DNA from: Cymbidium sinense
Taxonomy: Eukaryota; Streptophyta; Magnoliopsida; Asparagales; Orchidaceae
Direction: 5' to 3'
DNA: 64,000 bases
Assembly: GCA_021442155.1 (NCBI GenBank)
Contig: CM038221.1
Span: 30,099,906 to 30,163,905, forward strand
A model generated the notes under the pieces. That model ran no database searches. It was not told where the DNA came from and saw nothing but the letters and a program-made list of their open reading frames with translations. The position numbers were made by a program, and so were the translations under genes. Positions 1 to 13,600 of the stretch are shown here, in pieces; position 1 is the stretch's first letter; every line of letters starts with the position of its first letter.

Positions 1-1066
1 TCAATTATAGGTTGTCTTTCGAGAAGCGTCGGTAGCCAGCTTAGATCGGGTGAGACATAATTGTTAATTTAAATTCGCTTCTACCGATTATTATGAGCGT
101 ATGAATAACGTATAGATATTTATCGTATTGTATCATTACAAATCTTTCATTCACCAAGTATAGATCGATTCCGATTATAAGGTTAGTTCGTTTCTTTATA
201 GTATATGATTTTGTTGGGCATATGAAAATGTTTTAAAACATGCATTATTAATTGTTAAATGCAATAATGTGATAAACAGAGAAATGTCAGAAAAAATTGT
301 GATAGGAAGACTATGTTATAGATATATGCGCAGATAGGCAAAAGTTTTGATGAGATGAGCCTTGAGTATGGGATCTTAGAATCCCGACTTCGGACATGAG
401 GTTGGTAGTAAGCGGTCAGCGGTGTGAAAGAAGCAGTAGTATGGTTCCCCCGCCTTACCTTACTTTAGTAAGCGGCTGGCACCCCTTTTGTTATGAAGTC
501 AAAACCTATGGAACAGGATTTGATATAAAACTGAAATTGCTTTCATTAAATAACTGAATAAATAACGACTTCTATGAAATGACAAATTATTGATACATTA
601 TTACTTTATAGCATATTGTGTTGTATCGATTCGCTTACATTTCGATAGTTCACTCTTACCTTTAAATGCATAAACGCGCGATTGTTTAATCGCTGTTACG
701 CTACTTAGCGTTATCTTTAAAATTTTAGCTTATGATATTCTGGATTGATAATTTAGGGAAAAGGCAGTGGGTAGAAGTTTGCTTTGTTGATTTATACGGT
801 TTGGGGTGTATAATTTTGGGAATATTAAAGACTTTTGTGCATAAAACTTTAATCGCGATCTTTAGTTCTCAGTATTTATGCAAAACTTAAAGATTTTTTC
901 ATCCAATTTTGTGATATTAATTAACTAATATATGAATTTTAAATTTGGTGATAATTTGATTAGACAAATTTCACACTTTCTGGCGTGGTTGGAGCGTGTT
1001 CGTAATCAATCATTCTATTACACTTGATTCCCAGAATAAGGGTAGGAGGTCATCTGGGGTGTGACA
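1..1066 (-). mobile_element. LTR-type repeat, truncated by the window edge
   Basis: The right boundary ends in GGGGTGTGACA at 1066. Read on the minus strand this is TGTCACACCCC, a common start of plant Ty3/gypsy LTRs. The block is richer in mixed sequence than its flanks and contains a GC-richer stretch near 400-490. No reading frame is supported. The left end lies outside the window, so neither length nor target duplication can be tested. It may lie inside the next intron of the demethylase gene, whose remaining exons must be further left. Confidence 0.5.
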
Positions 1067-1678
1067 CATCATAAGGTTGTAGGTGTAAAAGATTAAGTGT
1101 GATTAGAGCTTGAATATGGTAGCCTACTATCTTTGAAAGTAAGTGTCAATGGATCTTGAGTTCTTCACCACCAATTTTGAATAATCAAGCATGACTAGAT
1201 CTTGAGTTTGATAACCACCAATCTTAAAAATTAAAATCAAAGTTTATCTAAAATAATTCCGAAAATTTAGATTCCACACTTAATAATAAACAATCATAGA
1301 TAAAATGACTAAAATCAATTACAGAGAGTTTAAACATCAACATAATCATATTGGTTATATAAACGTTGATCTTGATGACACTTAGAACTGGAAGTTACGT
1401 CATCAACAAAGCAACCTAAATGCTCCATCACAAACTTAAAGTTGCAAGGTCAACTATTATAATCCTCTATCAGATGTAATTTTACTCTATTTCCTTGGAA
1501 ACTAGATGAGCAAAGGTTCTACTGACAGGGTTTTTAATAGAACTTATGTTGAAAAAAAGTTTTTGAAATGTAATGAAGATGTGAACAAGCATTTCACTTT
1601 AATAAACACACTGCATAACATATATATAATGATAAAATGAAATCATTAAAAAAACTACACGAAATAAATAAGGCATAC
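1067..1678. other. AT-rich intron or flanking DNA beyond exon 6 of the demethylase gene
   Basis: A consensus donor (GTATGC on the minus strand) at 1678 begins an intron here. I searched the minus strand down to base 1 for the JmjC exon that should follow and saw nothing resembling it. The block is AT-rich and has no recognisable gene. Confidence 0.5.
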
Positions 1679-4600
1679 CTCGTGCCAGTACAAGCAATCA
1701 ATAGCCTTCACCCTTCCACTCTCATCATTCGACTCCCTCGATTTTGCCAACTCCATGGCCCTCCAGATCACCAGTGGATCCCAACTGAGTTTCGACGTTT
1801 TATCTAGTGTACCTCTAACAATTACGGGCTCTCCTTTCTCCCAGTGCTTTCTGAAGTGCTCAAATTCATGATCACCTAAGTTGTCAGCACTCGGACTATA
1901 TAAATAGTTATCATCACTATTACTACGGAAGGCAGCTAGCCTTGCTGCAGAATTTGTATATTCATGCCCCATATATGCTGTACGAGTGCACAATGAACAA
2001 TGCGTGGAGTTTTTATCATCCAGAAACTTACAGCTTCTGGTTAGATCTTCTCCTTTCTTAATAAGCTTACCTATGTAGCCGGCTTTTAAAATTCTCTTTA
2101 GTGCAAGTAACTGACCTCCACAACCTCCAACATCTCTTGGTGGGCATGCAATGCTGCCATCTCTGTTTGATCTCCAAACAAACGCATAGCCACAGGTAGA
2201 TGAAACATTGTTACCATCTGTACTTCCGCTCTCCCAACCAAATATTCTCCTTGAATTACTATTTTCTTCCACTTTGACAAGAATATCTTGAGTCTGAGCT
2301 TGTAGCTTCAAATCATGATTGTGAGAGTCCTTTACATATGATCCTAAGTTATGACCATCCCTTAGTTCTAGGCAGCACTCAAGGCAAAGATCAAATGAAC
2401 ATTTTGAGCAGCTTCTGTGAAAATTGACGATAGATGTATGGCAATTGTTACTGTTGAATGAGGCAGCAGAAATTTCAAGAGCCTTTTGAACAAACGGAGA
2501 AAAAAAGAGATGGAATGAAAAATCACAACAAGATGAATTCCAATTTGTAGCCAAATTTCATGACAAATAATGTAAAATAAATGAAGAAACATATATTTGA
2601 GCTACTCTGATCAAATGCCAATCCAGGTTACCAAAAAACTCCGAAACATCTACCTTAGCCTAAGGTTAAATATGAACCAAAACTAAAAGAAGCAAACCTA
2701 TTCATTTGGAATTTCTTTTGTTGTATTTACATCATGGATTCTGAACTACAGGAAAAATGCATCTGTGGTCATTCCTTTACCTCTGAAAGGCATTCTACTG
2801 AACTGACTTCCATTTTACAATCAATATTTTTAATGTTTATTTGATGATTTTTTATGAACGACATTAAGCATACCTCAAGTTTAAATTTTAATTTTTCAAT
2901 AGGGAAAAAAACTGCCATTAAACGAACGACCACATGACCAAAAGGGATGCAAAAGCAGAAGGTATAGCTGCATCATATGTCAGTAGAATTATGAAAAAAG
3001 TACGCTAGCATGCTGAAACAAATCAGAAACCAATAGCCTCCCATCATATCGGTAGGCATACCATATTCTACACAGATGACAACGCCAATCAGAAACTGAA
3101 AAATAAATAGAAACAAGCATGCCTAAAAGCAACATACCAATACAAGCGCTCCCTTTTGTCAAGCCTGGCTTTTGGAATATCCTTTTCAGAAACTTCATTG
3201 TCTAAGAAAAGAACATGAAATATTACACAAGTGGAACTCAGGAAAATGCAAGGAAATAGAACATCTTAGGCTACCATGTATCTTAGCTTCCATACGTAAT
3301 TCCAACATCTGTTCCTCATTAATCTTCTTTAAAAGAGGTAATGTTTTGAATATCAAGTAAAGCAACCGTTGAATCCTTCTGGTTGCATCCTGATGATTGG
3401 TCTATAAAAATTCCCATTATCTTGTCATTAAAATAATGGAGGAAGAAACAGAATTACAGAAACATGCCCTTCAAAGATGAATCTAGACTGGCTTACCTCC
3501 GAGATCTTATACTCTTGCAAGCATGCACTGCAGTTACAATTACCACGACAAAAAGGGCATGCCTTTTGAACATCCTCCCTTGTACGTGTAGGATACCTGT
3601 CAAAACAGTGAAATATATATAGAAGAAATGAATCAAGACAAAGCACATTATTCAAGTTGATACAGTTATGAGCCTAGAGGTTATATTAGTAATTTTCTTT
3701 ATTGGGTGGGAGGGGGAGGGGGGAGGGGGGAGAACTTTCACGAATTGTGTTTTTTATTTTATTTTTGGTTAAAGCCCCTACCTCTTTTAGTTGCTCATTA
3801 ATTAAATAACAAATCAAAAGTTTTTGTTTTGAGCATTCTCATGTTCTTGGAGCCAAAAGGAAGCAAGGAGATATGGAGTCTTTGACTTCACGACAATCGA
3901 GTGGCTGTATACTCTAACTGAGCTGGTCTCGGGTGATAGGGTAGGGAATCGTGCAACTGTTGAAAGTATTTCAATGCTTCCAGGTCACGGTGGGAGCAAA
4001 GGAAGGCTCTAGGCCTTCAGAACTTGGATTTTGGAGACTCATTTTCCAACCACTGTCAACGCTCATAATGCCAGAAATGATCTTCAAACTATTTGATTGA
4101 TGCAAATTCTAGTTCTTAATATTCTTTTAGTATCTTCAAAAATTTTCAAGTCTCCTCCTCTCTATTTTCTCCATGTCAATTGGTATTAAAACCCATAGAG
4201 TATATTGCCAAGGATGAATCGCCAATGCCTTACTCAAAAAGTCACGTCAGAGGAGTTCCTACACAAAATTTAGCATTTGCAATTAAGACTTCATTATCTA
4301 AGCAATGAGATTGGGATGTTCATTCCCTTGGTTCAGATGAAAATCAAGAAGATTAGGAGATGGAGTCTTTTTCATAAAATGCTATAAAAATCATCTAAGG
4401 AAGAGAAACACTATCACAAGTTTCAAGGAAATCAAGAAGGAACCATCAAGACTTTTGAGGAAAAGTAGATAATCCTATGGGTGTCAATTCAAATTGAGAG
4501 ACCCAAAATTAACAACTTGATTAAACTTGACCCGAAAACCAATTTATCATATGGGTCAAAAGCTTTGACACAAACCAACCCTTTTAACATGTTTATTATG

Positions 4601-7600
4601 TACACCATGCAATTTTTTAATTTTTTATTTTTTCAAATCAACATATCCTAATTACCGAATATGGCTTATTTAAACCAACTAACATATTTTAAGCTGGCAT
4701 AACCTAAACCACCCAAACAACAATAGGGTCATACTCTGATTGATTTCAGATTATTTTGGTCAACTTGAACCCAACCAAACAATCAGATCAAGTCTTTAAC
4801 TTGAACCCAAACTTTTTGAGTGGAGTTTGGTTCAAGTTATTGAGTCGGGTCATTTTTTTACCCCATTAGATATCCTAGATTTTGAAGGTGTTTTAAGTCT
4901 AAATAACTTCATAAATTGGTTGCACACAATAAAGCATGTCTTTAATTACAAAGACGTTCCACCTCATTAACCAGTCAAGCTGATGATCATTAAAATAAAA
5001 AAATAATGCTTCTATTTGGTCAGAAAATCTAAAAAAAAATATTATTATGAATGTAAGGTAATATCATCACATGGCAAAAGATGAAAGAATTACAAAAAGA
5101 TTATTCATCCACTTAATTTCTTCAAAATGCCTTCATTAACTTAGAAAAGTATCAGCATTAAGGGCCATTAGTGGAAGAATACACCATTGAATTTGATAGT
5201 TTATGTTGAAATGTGACATTTTGGAACTAGAGGAGCACACCAATACAAGGTTCTTGGGCAATATGCGGCTATACCATAGAAAAACAACTATTATTAACAG
5301 AATTTTCAACGGGTTAATCCATAGGAAATAATTGTGGAATTATTAATGGATTTTTAATCAGATTTTTTTTCCAATGGAAATTCCTACAAAAAAAACATCG
5401 TCGTTCGAGCCATATAAACTCGGTGGAATTTCCGCCGAAAAACTAAGTAATTAATGGCCGATGAACCGGCCCCCCGACCCATTCCTCCATTTTCCTCCTC
5501 AACTCTTGAGGTCTCTCTCAGGCGGAGATGGAGACCAAGCTAGGACACACCAGATCTCCATCAAAATGCGCCATTTTCGTTTGAATTTTTCTTGGAATCA
5601 AAGGAAAACAATTTTCTTTAGCTCTTATAGTTGTTTATTTATGATTTCATTCGTTCATTCTTACTAAATGTTGATTTAAAATTTTGGAATTTTTTTCAAT
5701 TTATAGTTTAGATCTTCTTCAAATTCATTTAAAACTCATGTATTTCACACTTACTTTCCTATTTGGAGTTAGATCTATAATTATTTTAGCTTAGGGTTTG
5801 CATTTTTATTGAAATCTTAATTTGAGATTTTTGTGTAATATACTTTACAATTAATTTTAGTTGTTTAATTACTCTTATTATTATTTAAATTTTTTTGCAA
5901 TATATATATTACAAAATTATGTCTATATAGATAATCGCTCTATTCCAAATATATCCCTCTTCATTAGTGTTAAAATGTTGAAAATTTTGACCGGCAATTA
6001 ATGTAATCCCATGGTGCATACCATTCACATTCTCGCACCAAGCTCTCCCTTCTAATTCTCTCTCGATCTCGTAAAGCAGTCTTAGCACACTAATTAAGAA
6101 TTTTAATTAATTTAAGAGCTATGAAATAATTCGACCTTCTCGTATAAGGATTGATCCTTAAATGGGAGGTACTTGTAAGCTTAGTATGTAATATCGATTG
6201 TTTACAAGCAAAAAAATTACACACTTAAGCACTTATGTCATATTAAACTTTGATTAGTTAGTCATAATTATTATATAATTTATATAACACAAAAATATCT
6301 TTCTCCTATTTTTTAATCTACACAGCATATGAATATTTGCATCGAACGATCATAGATGTAAAATAAGTTTCATCCAAGTAGAAAAAGATTAACTGATGAA
6401 TTATTAAATATTATTAAGCACTTTATGCATGTGGCATCTTAACTTCTTATTTATCTTTCAAAATAAAAATTTTGATGTCCATATACAATGCATAAGAATC
6501 AGGCCTCCTTAACGTCAGATGAAGTCATATTACACTTATATCGCTAGGGGTTCCAGCTAAATTAATGGTTGTAGACTTCACATTGTGAGTATGAGCCACA
6601 CATTAATGTTAACACTAGTGCATCAACAAGTTATGCATATTCAACTGAATATGACTGAAGAGGCTATGAAAAAATGATATTTGATGTAGCACCAGCTCAG
6701 TTTGCTGAAGTACCAGAAAATGAACCACTAAATAAATAACCTCAAAAGTTCTACGACATTGTACAATGACTACTATGGAAAGGTTACACAAACCACACTG
6801 AACTATCTGTGACCATAAAAATGCTAAACATCAAATTTGAATACAATATACCACGTGAATGCTTCAACTAATTTGCAAAGTTGCTTAAAAAGGCTAACCC
6901 ACAAGAAAACATAATTCCAGAGGACTTATACAAAACAAAGAAATTAGTGTCAAAGTTAAGTATAAGCTCAGAAAAAATTAACTACTATGTCAATGATTGT
7001 ATGATGTACTACAAGGATAATGCAATGAATATTGAATATAAACTTTATAAAGCACTTAGATTCAAGCTAGGGGTGTCAAAAATTAACCCATCACGACAAC
7101 CGGACTTAAACCCGACTTGAAAATTTTGAGTTCGGTTACCTCGATTAATTTTAGAGTCGAGTTCGAGTCCAAAAAAATTGACTCATTTAATATTTTGAGT
7201 TAAGTTCGGGTTGACCTACCAACCTGAAATTAACCCGATTTTTATCGTGAATCCGAATTTCACTTGATTTTGACCAAGAATGCTTGTATACATGGATCAT
7301 TTGAGTTGTGTTCAGGCTAATCGGGTTGAAAGTGGACCAAATTGAGGTTTTTAACCCGTTTAATAAACGGATCAAATTCGGGTTAAGCCTATTTGGACCC
7401 AAACCCGACCCACCGACCCGAATTGACACCCATAATTCAAACCACATAGTAGAAAGTAATGGAAACAGAAAAATATCCCCTAAAAGCGATTGTTTAGTTA
7501 TTGCTTATTCCACGTCTTCAAAGATTATATGCATCTATGCATTCAACTAAGCACATGCGATGGCAGCACGAGAGAGCAAGTGAACCAAATTTTTTGAGTC

Positions 7601-10600
7601 ATCCATCTGATGACGAAGCATAAACGTAATTCAATCGTATTTATGTTGATTTTACAGCTTATACATGCAACATCAAACTTGGTTTATGTGTTGATGATTC
7701 ACGCCATAAAGTAAGTCTGCATCACTTTATACATGTTGGCTAGTAATAATTACACCCTATAATCTACATACAGAGATGTGCATCACTATATTTTTTATGT
7801 TCCTCACTCTAATTATTCTTGCGTCACATAATCCTAAGAAAAATTGATATTTTCTTACAATCTTTGATTGATGAGCTGAAAATCTTATGGATAGTGGTGC
7901 ACTCACATTTGATATCACTGCAAAGCAAAACTTCTAGATGAAGGTAGCACCTATGTGCACTATTAATGATATTCCTGCATGTGACATGTTATATGGACGG
8001 AGCACTACTGAAAAATTAACCTGTCCATACTGCATGAATTTATCAAAGATGTTTACACTAAAAAATTATAGAGAAATTTTTTTGTCTAATTGTCATCATA
8101 TGTTCCTACCTATTGACAATTTATTCAAAAGAAATAATGATGCATTCATCAAAAATAGAGTTAAAAAGTCTAAGCCTCCATCAAGATTAAGTGATGAGGA
8201 CTTATTATAGATTATTAATTCAATTCCAACTATAATTGATTTCTCAATGTTATCTAATAGTTGTCTTTCAGGTTATAATGTAAATTATAATTGGACAAAA
8301 AAAAATATTTTATGAGATCTATTTTTCTAGAAGTCTAATTTAATTAGGCATAATCTTGATCTGATACATATAAAGTAAATTATTTTGACTATATATTCAA
8401 TACTATGATAGATGTTAAGCGGAAAAATAAAGATAATATGAACGTCAAATTACATAAAGGAATATTATAGGAGAAGAGAGTTAGAGCTAAGAAGATTGCA
8501 GGTGAGAAACTTTTGAAGCCTAAAGTCATGTATTATCTTAGGCTAGAACAACGAAGAATAATTTATGAGTGAGTATAGTCACTAAAGTTACCATACGAGT
8601 ATGTATCTAATTTGAGTAGATACATTAAATTGAGAAAAAGAAAAATATTTGGAATGAAAAATCATGATTATCATATTTTCTTACAATACTTATTGTCAGT
8701 TGTATTTAGTGCATTACTTGATCGAATATTGAATCCTCTGATTAAGCTCAGTCTATTCTTTAAAGAACTATGTTCAGCTCGATTAAATGAGGATGCTCTA
8801 AGACAACTTGAAATAAATATTTCACTCATACTATGCAAGTTTGAGTGGATATTTCCCCTATTTTTTGACTCAATAGAGTACCTGCCAATATATCAATCAT
8901 ACGAAACTAGAGTTGGAGATCCAGTACATTATCGCTGAATGTACCCTGTGAAAGGTATTTATATCTAATGATCACTAATATTACTTCACTATCTTTTCAG
9001 TCACACTTAATTCCTGAAATCACTACAGATTTTTAAACAAACTTAAAAAGACTGAAAAATAAAATGCGCTCTAAAGGCTTTATATATGAAGCTTATTTGG
9101 ATTAGAAGATTACAATTTTATGTTCTTCCAACTTTGAACAAAATACATAAACGGATGATGTCAAAGGTTTTAGAGCTTCACATAATGTGCTCTCCATTTT
9201 TCAATGTCCCGAAAAAGTATTAGGTAGAAGCACTTCGAGATATTTGAATAATAAAAAGCTTGGGGCAGCCCTAGTCAATTTTCTTAACAACTACGATAAA
9301 GTTTAACCTTTTCTTGAATAAAATTGTCAATCTAATGATATCTAATTTTTGGCTGCATCTCAGATATGATATTTATCTGATCATGTTAACTTCAATTTTA
9401 AATTCAAGTTATTTGTGAACTCCTTATAACTAGACAATGCTACTATTATTAATAAGAAGGTTGAAGATGAATTTCCTACATGATTTAGACTACATTTAAG
9501 CAATCCTAGTTATGGTCTAGATTTCTATTAAATTTAACTACACTTTCTTATAAAGCTTAACTCAATAGGAACATGATTAGAAGAATAGAATGAAGAACCA
9601 GGGCCTTTATGACCTTTTGTAATAGTTTTTCTTTTCTCTCTTAAATATATAAATTAAAATATAAAGTGAATTTATTTAATATTTAAAATTTAAGATACAA
9701 ACTTAATAATTTTATTAAATCTTAAAGAGTATATATCTAACATATATTATTAGATAAAAAAAAGTTTATGCATGAAATATTATGATTAAATTATAACTAT
9801 TAAATAAGAAATATAAATCAAACTTCATGATTAAAATTTATTTGAATATGGAAAATTTTTAATTTCTTTAAATTAACATAATTTGTCTGCAAATGAAAAA
9901 ACTAATTTATCTTCATTCTAACATTGAAATGCTATATATCTAAATATAAAAATTTACAAAATAAATTATGCAAATATTTTTAAAATACATAAATTCTCTC
10001 CAGAAATATGTCTCCATGCAAGTAAATTCATATAAATATTTTAAAATATATAAACCTTCTCCAAAATATGTGTCACCATACATGTGAATCTTCATAATCT
10101 GTGCAAATATTTCTGAAAAATGTGTCTTCATGTATGTAACTCATGTCAATATCTCTAAAATGTGTCTCTATACATACTAGTCTTCATAATTCATGCAAAT
10201 ATGTGTCTTCATGCATGTAATACATGAAGATATTTTTAAATTTTAAATCATTAAAAGATTATACACTTGTTCATTTTTAGTGTCACTTCTCCATCATTCA
10301 AATCAAGTGTTTATCACGTACATAATAATCGTCACCTATAAATATGAGAGAAAATATGGCTCTTTCATGTAAGAAATATTTTGTGAGACAAATTTAGTGG
10401 TGAAGTAAAAAAGAGAAAAGAAATTAATATTATTGACAGGGAAAAAGAATAAAAGAAGAATAAATAAAGAGATGAAGCTTTTAAAAGAAGTTCTCATAAT
10501 CTTGCTTTAATTGAGAATTTATTTCACAATCATCAAAATTTGGTAGGTAAAATGTTATTAAGTTTATTGATTTTTCACATGTTAGTTTAGTTTATATGCT

Positions 10601-13600
10601 TCCAATTTTTCTACTTATGATGTTTATCTTATTATGCATAATTCTCTTCTTTAAATTAATTTAGTTGTGATTTATTCTAATATGAGATTATTAATAGATA
10701 TTTTAAAGATAAGATTATATCAAAAATATTATTTTAGGATATTTTAAATACATACATAATTTTTAAATGAGTATGATAAGTTTCTCATTTCATTAAATTT
10801 TAAGAAAATAATATGAATAATGAAGATTATACTAAAAATAAAATTAATTTTTATCAATTATTTGTTTAAAAAGCTTATTATTTTCAAGAAAGAACTTAAT
10901 TAAAAATATTATATTTGAGTGCATAAATAATCTATAAATTAAAGAAAATTTTATTAAGTTTATTTTGAGAATACAAGTAAACTATAAATTAAAGAAAATT
11001 TTATTTTTGTTAGTGCAAGTAATATATAAAATTAAAGAACTTATTCAAAGTATCATTGAATACATAAATAATAATAAATATAATAATATAATAATAATGA
11101 TTTTATATCTCAACTTTATAACTTAAAGTAAAGATATTATTATTTTTTCTTTAAATATGAATCATTGCATACAAGATGTACATATATTTTCATGAGCAAA
11201 TTTTGTTTATATGAGCAACTATTTTCATATGGGTCATTACAATCAAATGCACTATATAAATATATGTGTGAAAGCCTCAAACTCTATCTGTTTGATATGT
11301 AGTCCTAATGACCTATAGCTTGTTATTTATTTTAATAAATTATTATACTTTATCTTAAGCTTTGATATGACTTGCTTTATAAAATTAAGTATACATGTAC
11401 AAATAAGAAGTATGAATTAATATACATGCATGTGCAAAATCATAAATTTCAATTACAAGCAAGTATATGTATTTATTAGCTTAACAACATGTAAATCCTA
11501 TTGAGTTTTATAACTAACCCAAAATATTTTATGAATTTTTTTCAGATTTCTCAACATGATGCGACTAAGCCAAAGCAAGGGCATTTGATAACTTTATCTT
11601 CTTTATCACTTATTATGTATGTTTAATTGTGTTAATCACAAGAGTGATTCCTTAAATATGTCATTGTACTATATTTATAATTTTGAACTCATAATTAAGA
11701 CTTCATGACTTTTACATTTATCACCGCAATGTGTTTTGAATATTTTACTTTAATGTGTATATAGCCCAAAAATTTGTGTAAACATTTCTGAGATTTTAAA
11801 TTTTGGAATATAAATTTATATTTTGTTACGTGGGTCATAATAACTTTACTTAGGGACCCATGCAAATTGTAAATACGTGGCCAATTTATGATGTAAATGA
11901 CTATAGATTTCACACTAATTCTTTGTCAGAATATATATATATATATATATATACAACTCAGATGTGTGCATTAAAGAAAACACACATTCAAATGATGAGA
12001 CAGATTATTATGAGATTTTACAAAAAATTGTGTAATTATAGTATCCTAGATAAAATGAGAGAAATATTTTTCTATTCAATTGTGATTGATTTGATCATAT
12101 TCATAACATAGAAATAAGGACACATAAGCCATATGGGATCACCAAGTAAAGTTGAGTAGAATATATGCTAAGTTTGCTCTTTTAATCCTTATGCATCAAG
12201 CCACTCAAATGTATTACCTTAGATATCTTGGAAGAATAAAAGAAAAAATAGATTGGTTAATGATAATTAAGATCAAGCCTCAAACAAGAGTTGAAGTTTA
12301 GAACACTATTGAACTTGACCATCAAGAAGAGGAGATAACAGATTTTGGACTTCCAAGTGATGATATTAAATCAATAATAAGCTCACAAGATATTAATGGT
12401 GATTATAAAAAAATTATCCAATCTAGAGATGAGCATAATGAGGGTGACGACAAATAGGATATTTTAAATTTAATTTTTAATGATTCATCAGAGGAAACTA
12501 CAAAATATGTAATTAAAGAAAGAATATTTTCTTATAAGTAGCAGAAATTTGTATTATAACTTCTTTGTTTAATACTTAGGATGTACTTATTTTTTATATA
12601 TATATTGTATTTATGCATTATTTTTTTTATGTTTCCTGGAAATGTTATATTTTTTTTAACTTTTCTATACACTATAATTATGTATGTATTGTTTTCTTTA
12701 AATTTAGTACATCTTTTGCTTTTTCTATCAAATCTAATCCTTATAATTTTCTTTTTGCTACATATGGCATCAAGTGATGGTGACAAGGTGACAATATCCC
12801 TCGTACATCGATCACCCCGAACTATTGGACATGCGCGTACACGCATCTATCACTCTATAGATCCTACTAACACCGCGTCATTCTACTCCTTTAAACCATA
12901 TACAAGTCACCACCATCCACTATCGCATTACACCGATTTATCCACGCTAACTAAGCACCTTGGGGTTGAGTCACCCACACCATGCACTTTTATTGAGCCT
13001 AAGGGAGATACATAAGCCTGTTTGCAATTATTTTTAGTTTATAGATTTTGTGGTGCTAACTTAAATTTTTTTTTACAACCCATCCAGATAAGCAATACAT
13101 AAAATAAGATAAATAATAAGGAGAAAATTTGATGCTCCAATATTAAAGATGGAGGTGATACATGTGGAAAAGAATTTGAGATATTAACTAAGTGTTTTAT
13201 TCTTATACAATGTAATAGATTTTGCTCATGGTCAACTGATTCAATGTGTTTTATATAACAAAAAGAATTTGGTGGTAGCTAGAACATCAAAAAGAATTTT
13301 GAGTCAAGAGACACTACATGTTTATGTGATGATATATATGTTCACATGAATACACAAGTCTAGATAAGAAGAAGTGTGGGCTAAGCTCTGTAGAGCCTGG
13401 GCCTCTCCAGATTATGTTCGAAAAAAAGAAAAAGCTAAACAAAATCGATCACCTAATTGTGAGGGCATGGGCAGCTTCTTGCATATTAGAGACTCAATTA
13501 TTCACACTAAGTATAGGAGAAGACTGGTGAGTCGTTGACTATTTCTGTTAGTTAAAGTTATAAGCACTATTTATTAATTTCATTGATATGTTTACAAAAT

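Noticed and set aside
12532..12846. A 104-codon minus-strand frame and a hydrophobic plus-strand frame start (12581) inside the CACTA element
   Set aside because: The minus frame overlaps the second CACTA gene antisense, and the hydrophobic leader is AT-rich DNA read through; the MASSDGDKV start at 12763 is better.
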